From DASQFQ01 sp038327685 (GTDB lineage: Bacteria > Actinomycetota > Thermoleophilia > Solirubrobacterales > Solirubrobacteraceae): DNA of 64,000 nucleotides. How positions within the stretch are numbered: position 1 is the stretch's first letter; every line of letters begins with the position of its first letter. Both the position numbers and the translations under genes were made by a program. The notes below the pieces were generated by a model. That model did not search any database. It was not told where the DNA came from and saw only the letters and a list, made by a program, of their open reading frames with translations. The stretch covers positions 1 through 64,000 of the forward strand of contig JBBQLH010000003.1 of NCBI GenBank assembly GCA_038327685.1. The letters are read 5' to 3'. Shown here one piece after another: positions 59,359-64,000 of this stretch.

Positions 59359-59645
59359 ACGGCGGCGTGCGCCGCGGCCCGGCGGGTGATCGTGCTCGAC
59401 GGCGAGCCCGGCGCGTGGCTGCCGGCGGGCTTCGAGCTCGTGCCGCAGACGGGCGGAGGTCTGGGCGCGCGGATGGCGGCGGCGTTCGCCGCGGTCGGGA
59501 CGCCGGCGCTGCTGATCGGGAGCGACGCGCCGCACGTGACGCCGGAGCTGCTCGACGCCGGGCTGGCGGCGCTCGCGCACCACGACGCCGCGCTCGGTCC
59601 CGCCCACGACGGCGCTTCGCCGCCGCCCTCGTCGCGCTGCGCTGA
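59359..59645 (+). pseudogene. DUF2064 (TIGR04282-type glycosyltransferase) fragment
   Basis: About 85 codons encode AARRVIVLDGEPGAWLPAGF, GGGLGARMAAAFAAVGTPAL, LIGSDAPHVTPELLDAGLAA and HHDAALGPAHDG, the central part of the MobA/CofC-like DUF2064 family. There is no start, the N-terminal nucleotide-binding part is missing, and after GPAHDG the usual GYWAIGLR is lost; a frame change gives RFAAALVALR and a stop. It joins the RTX/DUF11 remnant head to head near 59355. Both are fragments, so the junction is probably a recombination scar. Confidence 0.65.
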
Positions 59646-59705
59646 CCGCGCGCCTACGCGCCCGGCGGCGTGTCGGCGCCCGCCCCGCCCGCTACTGTCG
59701 CTTCC

Positions 59706-61373
59706 ATGACCTTGCTCGTGCTGTTCGCCATCGCGGCGGGCGCGGGCACCGCGCTGTCACCTTGCGTGCTCCCGGTGCTCCCTGCGCTGCTGTCCGCGGG
59801 CGCGAGCGGCGGGCGGCGGCGGCCGCTCGGCGTGGTGCTCGGGCTCGCCACCACGTTCACGATCACCGTCGCGGGGTTTGCGAGCGTCATCGACGGGGTC
59901 GGTCTGGGCAACGGGACGCTGCGCTCGCTCGCCGTCATCGCCCTGCTCGTGTTCGGGATCGCACTGCTCGCGCCGAAGCTGGCCGACCGCATCGAGGCGC
60001 CGCTGTCGCGCCTCGCGCGCTTCGGCCCGCGCTCGCTCGGCGACGGGTTCTGGTCGGGGATCGGGGTCGGCGCGGCGCTCGGGTTCGTCTACGCGCCCTG
60101 CGCGGGGCCGGTGCTCGCGGCCGTGATCTCGGTCGGCGCCGCGTCGGGCAGCTCGCTCGCGGTCGCGCTCGCCTACGCGCTCGGCACCGCGGTCGTGCTG
60201 CTGGCGTTCTGCCTCGGCGGCCGGCGCGTGCTCGCCCGCGTGCCCCCGCCGGCCCTCCAGCGCACGCTCGGCGTGGTGATGGTGCTCACCGCGCTCGCGA
60301 TCGTCACGCAGGTCGACCTGCGCTTCCAGACCGCGCTCGCCGAGCACGCCCCGGGCTTCCTCGTCAACCCGACCGGCTCGCTCGAGCGCTCCAAGCCGAT
60401 CGAGGACCGGCTGGCCCAGCTGCGCGGCAGGACGCGCTTCGCCGGCACGGCCCACGCGAGCACCGGCTCGAAGCTCAAGGTGCTCGGCCAGGCGCCCGAC
60501 TTCGCGGGCCACGGCCGCTGGTTCAACACCGCCGGCGGTCGCCCGCTCACGCTGGCGGGCCTGCGCGGGCGCGTCGTGCTGGTCGACTTCTGGACCTACA
60601 CGTGCATCAACTGCCTGCGGACGCTGCCCCACGTGCGCGCGTGGGACGCGCGCTACCGCGCCGACGGCCTGACCATCGTCGGCGTCCACACGCCCGAGTT
60701 CACCTTCGAGCACGACAGCGGCAACGTGCGCGCCGCGATCGCGCGCAGCCGGCTCCGCTACCCCGTCGTCCAGGACAACGACTACGCGACCTGGAACGCC
60801 TGGGGCAACCAGTACTGGCCGGCGAAGTACCTGGTCGACGCCAAGGGCCGCGTGCGCTACGTCCACTTCGGCGAGGGCGAGTACGACAAGGCCGAGGCGG
60901 CGATCCGCTCGCTGCTCGCGGAGGCGGGCGCGGCGAAGCTCGGCGCGCATGCGAGCGTCGGCTCCGAGGACGCCGTCGAGGCGCAGACACCCGAGACCTA
61001 CCTCGGCGTCGAGCGCGCGCGCGGCTGGACGACCGCGCCGCGCGCCGGCACGCACAGCTATCCGGCCCGCACGCCACAGCTCAACCAGTTCGCCCTTGGC
61101 GGCACCTGGACCATCGGCAAGGAGCCCGCCGAGGCGGTGCGCGGCGCGACGATCGACGTGCGCTTCGCGGCGCGCAAGGTCTACCTCGTGCTGAGCTCGC
61201 GCGGCGACCGCCCGCGCACCCTCGAGGTGCGCGTCGACGGTCGCCTCACGCGCCGGGTCGTCGTCAGCCGCCAGCGGCTCTACGAGCTCGTCTCGCTACC
61301 GCGCGCCGGGCAGCACCGCCTCAACCTGCGGTTCCAGCCCGGGCTCGCGGGCTACGCGTTCACGTTCGGCTAA
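59706..61373 (+). CDS. DipZ-like CcdA-thioredoxin fusion with C-terminal domain
   Basis: 555 residues in three parts. Residues 1-200 are a CcdA-type membrane region with Cys in ALSPCVLPVLPALLS and YAPCAGPVLAAV. Residues ~270-410 are a TlpA-like extracytoplasmic thioredoxin domain with WTYTCINCLRTLPHV (C-x2-C). Residues ~420-555 are a beta-rich domain (TWTIGKEPAEAVRGATIDVR, AGYAFTFG). This is the order of mycobacterial DipZ. It carries electrons from cytosolic thioredoxin to extracytoplasmic disulfides. ATG 59706 is favoured over upstream frames. Confidence 0.92.
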   Translation: MTLLVLFAIAAGAGTALSPCVLPVLPALLSAGASGGRRRPLGVVLGLATTFTITVAGFASVIDGVGLGNGTLRSLAVIALLVFGIALLAPKLADRIEAPLSRLARFGPRSLGDGFWSGIGVGAALGFVYAPCAGPVLAAVISVGAASGSSLAVALAYALGTAVVLLAFCLGGRRVLARVPPPALQRTLGVVMVLTALAIVTQVDLRFQTALAEHAPGFLVNPTGSLERSKPIEDRLAQLRGRTRFAGTAHASTGSKLKVLGQAPDFAGHGRWFNTAGGRPLTLAGLRGRVVLVDFWTYTCINCLRTLPHVRAWDARYRADGLTIVGVHTPEFTFEHDSGNVRAAIARSRLRYPVVQDNDYATWNAWGNQYWPAKYLVDAKGRVRYVHFGEGEYDKAEAAIRSLLAEAGAAKLGAHASVGSEDAVEAQTPETYLGVERARGWTTAPRAGTHSYPARTPQLNQFALGGTWTIGKEPAEAVRGATIDVRFAARKVYLVLSSRGDRPRTLEVRVDGRLTRRVVVSRQRLYELVSLPRAGQHRLNLRFQPGLAGYAFTFG

Positions 61374-61573
61374 TCGCGGGCGGCCTTCGCCATCCGCGCG
61401 ATCGTGCTCCCCACGTAGTACGCCGAGAGCACGAAGAAGGTCGCGCCGACGACGGCGCGCACCTGGTCCTCGCTCGCGGGGGCCTTCTTGGCGACGGGTC
61501 GCGCGACGCGGTCGGCGAGCGTCGCCCGCCATCCCACGAGGCCGGCTTGGGCGATCTGTTCGGTGTTGGGCAT
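61370..61573 (-). CDS. Small membrane protein, unknown function
   Basis: 67 residues: a basic N-terminal half (WRATLADRVARPVAKKAPAS) and one hydrophobic helix (AVVGATFFVLSAYYVGSTIA) ending ARMAKAARD. No family is recognised. The stop codons of this gene and the convergent dipZ gene overlap. ATG 61573 lies 15 bases from repeat copy 4. Short length limits confidence. Confidence 0.55.
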   Translation of the reverse strand: MPNTEQIAQAGLVGWRATLADRVARPVAKKAPASEDQVRAVVGATFFVLSAYYVGSTIARMAKAARD

Positions 61574-61587
61574 GCCTCAGGCCTACC

Positions 61588-61625
61588 CGACGAATGTCAC
61601 CTCAACTCAGGTATGGGGGGTCGAG
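61588..61625. repeat. Palindromic repeat copy 4 (right arm lost)
   Basis: CGACGAATGTCACCTC (61588-61603) followed by AACTCAGGTATGGGGGGTCGAG matches the left arm and loop of the other copies; after GGTCGAG (61618-61624) the sequence diverges to CGCTCCCCTCC. It is therefore truncated. The gap from here to the molybdopterin synthase gene (61908) holds only this copy, copy 5 and no credible gene. Confidence 0.7.
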
Positions 61626-61672
61626 CGCTCCCCTCCAGCAACGCCCGCGCGGCAGCGAACGCGTAGCCGTTC

Positions 61673-61802
61673 CGAACGTCAACTGCATCTAGGAAGGGAG
61701 TGGGTCCGAGCCGCGCGGCTCGCGACGAGTGTCGTCTCTGCCCCGGTATGGGGGGTCGAGATGACACTCGTGGCCCGACCCGCCTCGAACCTACCCCTAG
61801 GT
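61673..61802. repeat. Palindromic repeat copy 5 (long form)
   Basis: Left outer end CGAACGTCAAC (61673-61683) and AGGAAGGGAGTGGGTCCGAG (61691-61710) match copy 3; the core pair is CGACGAGTGTCGTCTC (61723-61738) and GAGATGACACTCGTGG (61758-61773), with loop TGCCCCGGTATGGGGGGTC. The right outer arm is degraded but keeps CTACCCCTAGG (61791-61801). It lies about 90 bases from truncated copy 4, in the same orientation. Confidence 0.8.
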
Positions 61803-61907
61803 ACCGCGCCTACCAGGCGCAGACCAAGCGTCTGATCCCCGGCATTGGTGATCGTGCGGCCCGCGAGTGCTCGTCGCGCGAGGAGCGGGCGGCCTCGCGG
61901 AGTGCCG

Positions 61908-62549
61908 TCAGCTCGGCGGCAGGGTTCCCTCCACGCGCGTCCGCACCCCCGCCGCGTCGACCTCGACCTTCCAGATCGGCGCTTCGGCCTTGACCCGGTC
62001 GATCAGCGCGCGGGCGCCGTTGAACGCCTCGCTGCGATGGGGAGCGGCGGCCGCGACGATCACGCTCGGCTCGCCGAGCGGCACTGTGCCCGTGCGGTGC
62101 TCGAGCGCGACCGCGCTCAGGCTGTAGGCGGCCGCCACCTCCTCGCCGATGGCTCGCAGCCTCGGCTCCGCCATCTCGGCGTAGGCCTCGTAGTCGAGCT
62201 CGGGCACCTCGCGCGTGACGCCCTCGAACAGCACGACCGCGCCCGCCGCGGGATCGCGCACGGCTGCCGCGACGGCCACGAGGTCGAGCGGCTCGCCCGT
62301 CACCCGCACGGACCGCACGGCGCCGGCGCCGCCGCTGACGGGCGGCACGAGTGCGACCTCGTCGCCCGCCCGCACGAGCGCCCCCTCGTCGGCGTACTCG
62401 CGGTTGATCGCCACGACGCACGAGCGCGGGGCGAGGTCCATCGCTGCCAGCAGGTCGGCGACGACCGCGCCGTCGGGAAGCTCGACCTCCACGCGGTCGC
62501 GCCCCGCGCGCTCGCGCAGGCCGGCGAAGAGTCGGACGCTGACGACCAT
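61908..62549 (-). CDS. moaX: Fused molybdopterin synthase MoaD-MoaE (MoaX-like)
   Basis: 213 residues. The first ~74 are MoaD: VRLFAGLRERAGRDRVEVEL to VPPVSGG, with the Gly-Gly (73-74) that carries sulfur as thiocarboxylate. The rest is MoaE: VLFEGVTREVPELDYEAYAE, EHRTGTVPLGE, AAPHRSEAFNGARALIDRVK and PIWKVE (active-site lysines). In Mycobacterium tuberculosis MoaX, a comparable fusion, cleavage after the Gly-Gly is needed for activity, so the same is expected here. It inserts the dithiolene into the molybdenum cofactor precursor. No other moa genes adjoin. ATG 62549 was chosen. Confidence 0.9.
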   Translation of the reverse strand: MVVSVRLFAGLRERAGRDRVEVELPDGAVVADLLAAMDLAPRSCVVAINREYADEGALVRAGDEVALVPPVSGGAGAVRSVRVTGEPLDLVAVAAAVRDPAAGAVVLFEGVTREVPELDYEAYAEMAEPRLRAIGEEVAAAYSLSAVALEHRTGTVPLGEPSVIVAAAAPHRSEAFNGARALIDRVKAEAPIWKVEVDAAGVRTRVEGTLPPS

Positions 62550-62595
62550 CGCGAAAGCCTACGATGACGGCGTCCAGTCACAGGCAGGAGGAGAG

Positions 62596-64000
62596 ATGAC
62601 CGACACCGCCGTCGAGCCCGCGACCACCGAGGTCGAGCAGTGGCTCTCACGCTTCGACGAGGCGCTGACCGCGGGTGACAGCGCGGCCGCGTCGGAGCTG
62701 TTCCTCGACGACAGCTACTGGCGCGACCTCGTCGCTTTCACGTGGAACCTCAAGACCGTCGAGGGGCCGGCCGGTGTCAAGGACATGCTCGACCACACGC
62801 TCGCGCATACGAAGCCACGGAACTGGGCCACCACCGAGCCGCCCGCCACCGCCGAGGGCGTGACGGAGGCCTGGATCGAGTTCGAAACCGAGACCGGCCG
62901 CGGCCGCGGGCACCTGCGGCTCAAGGAGGGCAGGGCGTGGACGCTGCTGACGACCCTCGCCGAGCTCACGGGCCACGAGGAGACCACCGGTCCCGGCCGC
63001 CCGATGGGCGCCGAGCACGGCGCCAACCCCGACCGCGAGACGTGGCTCGAGCAGCGCGAGCGTGAAGCAAAGGAGCTCGGCTACGAGACGCAGCCGGAGG
63101 TCGTGATCGTCGGCGGCGGGCAAGGCGGCATCGCGCTCGCGGCGCGCCTGCGCCAGCTGCGGGTGCCGACGATCGTCGTCGAGCGCAACGGGCGCCCCGG
63201 CGACTCGTGGCGCAAGCGCTACAAGTCGTTGTGCCTGCACGACCCGGTCTGGTACGACCATCTCCCCTACATCAAGTTCCCCGAGAACTGGCCGGTGTTC
63301 TCGCCGAAGGACAAGATCGGCGACTGGCTCGAGATGTACACGCGGGTGATGGAGCTCAACTACTGGAGCTCGACGGAGGCCAAGAGCGCGAAGTACGACG
63401 AGGAGGCCGGCGAGTGGGTCGTCGTCGTCGAGCGCGAGGGCGCCGACGTGACGCTGCGCCCGAAGCAGCTCGTGATGGCCACGGGCATGTCCGGCAAGCC
63501 GAAGGTGCCCGAGATCCCCGGGCAAGACGTCTTCAAGGGCGAGCAGCATCACTCCTCCCAGCACCCCGGCGCCGACGGCTACGAGGGCAAGAAGGCCGTC
63601 GTGATCGGCTCCAACAACTCCGCGCACGACATCTGCGCGGCGCTGTGGGAGGCCGGCGCCGACGTCACGATGGTCCAGCGCTCCTCGACCCACATCGTGC
63701 GCTCGGACACGCTGATGGACGTCGGGCTCAGCGCGCTGTATTCCGAGGAGGCCGTCGCGTCCGGCGTGACCACGGAGAAGGCCGACCTGATCTTCGCGTC
63801 GCTGCCCTACCGGATCATGCACGAGTTCCAGATCCCGCTCTACAACGAGATGCGCGAGCGCGACGCCGACTTCTACGACCGGCTGGAGAAGGCGGGCTTC
63901 CAGCTCGACTTCGGCGAGGACGACTCGGGCCTGTTCATGAAGTACCTGCGCCGCGGCTCCGGCTACTACATCGACGTCGGCGCCTCCGACCTCGTCGCCG
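62596..64000 (+). CDS. Flavin-containing monooxygenase with NTF2-like N-terminus (partial)
   Basis: 468 codons are visible; the gene runs off the right edge. Residues ~10-130 look like an NTF2/SnoaL-type domain (WLSRFDEALTAGDSAAASEL, LAELTGHEETTGPGRPMG). The FAD site is VVIVGGGQGGIALAARLRQL, an FMO-like motif is VFKGEQHHSSQHPG, and the NADPH site is AVVIGSNNSAHDICAALWEA. This matches putative flavoprotein monooxygenases of the FMO/BVMO group common in actinobacteria. ATG 62596 is preceded by AGGAGGAGAG. Substrate is unknown. Confidence 0.9.
   Translation, partial: MTDTAVEPATTEVEQWLSRFDEALTAGDSAAASELFLDDSYWRDLVAFTWNLKTVEGPAGVKDMLDHTLAHTKPRNWATTEPPATAEGVTEAWIEFETETGRGRGHLRLKEGRAWTLLTTLAELTGHEETTGPGRPMGAEHGANPDRETWLEQREREAKELGYETQPEVVIVGGGQGGIALAARLRQLRVPTIVVERNGRPGDSWRKRYKSLCLHDPVWYDHLPYIKFPENWPVFSPKDKIGDWLEMYTRVMELNYWSSTEAKSAKYDEEAGEWVVVVEREGADVTLRPKQLVMATGMSGKPKVPEIPGQDVFKGEQHHSSQHPGADGYEGKKAVVIGSNNSAHDICAALWEAGADVTMVQRSSTHIVRSDTLMDVGLSALYSEEAVASGVTTEKADLIFASLPYRIMHEFQIPLYNEMRERDADFYDRLEKAGFQLDFGEDDSGLFMKYLRRGSGYYIDVGASDLVA

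Overview
The window looks like a chromosomal segment from a very GC-rich actinobacterium. The gene repertoire best fits class Thermoleophilia, order Solirubrobacterales (Conexibacter/Solirubrobacter-like). The reasons are dense GC-biased genes with many GTG/TTG starts and 4-base ATGA/GTGA overlaps, a one-motif RsiG-like protein, a GarA-like FHA gene followed by an FtsR-like MerR gene, a fused MoaD-MoaE, a wax-ester synthase/DGAT-type enzyme and an RlpA-family protein. No database search was possible, so the assignment is inference. I found no rRNA, tRNA, CRISPR array or prophage.

Layout: 1-4863 carries dxr, rseP, a long-chain acyl-CoA ligase and ispG, i.e. isoprenoid synthesis with an intramembrane protease. 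4876-5828 is a frameshifted AbiEi/DUF559-like gene bounded by two copies of a palindromic repeat. 5842-7308 is a drug-efflux MFS gene with a clear promoter and a possible operator. 7355-12214 (minus) holds an acetyltransferase, a methyltransferase, two secreted clan GH-A-like proteins and superoxide dismutase. 12269-18852 (plus) is a housekeeping and signalling run: proS, pgsA, RsiG-like, FHA, MerR, apt, SRPBCC, FAD oxidase. 18849-25046 holds a membrane protein with a sigma-region-4-like HTH, a thioesterase, a decayed thioredoxin-reductase-like gene, nadE and a wax-ester synthase. 25133-34327 has an orphan ECF sigma factor, a structured leader before a frameshifted rlpA-like gene, dinB, a cytochrome c remnant, cnoX/ybbN, a degenerate EAL plus DICT protein, an M20 peptidase and an exported amidase.

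34383-40099 is a metal-homeostasis block. Zur diverges from a zinc ABC transporter with two permeases across a candidate Zur box, and a DtxR-family regulator overlaps an NRAMP transporter gene. 40142-49468 mixes DNA-repair genes (SRAP, tag), nudC, two paralogous secreted proteins (one shortened next to a palindromic repeat), a lone tyrosine recombinase followed by a folded non-coding stretch, and an Fsr-type efflux pump. 50181-53235 encodes three steps of a probable hydroxyproline catabolic route. 55263-57324 pairs a SELENBP1/methanethiol-oxidase family protein with a membrane protein. 58306-59645 is made of two gene remnants. 59706-64000 carries a DipZ-like protein, two repeats, a MoaX-like molybdopterin synthase and the start of a flavin monooxygenase gene.

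Most notable are: a dispersed palindromic repeat (five copies, the best about 149 bp and nearly symmetric); several signalling proteins of unusual build (one-motif RsiG-like, EAL with a substituted metal-site Asp pair plus DICT, HTH-TM-RskA-like fusion); and a cluster of broken genes (4901, 20356, 25834, 27990, 45353, 58306) among otherwise intact neighbours.
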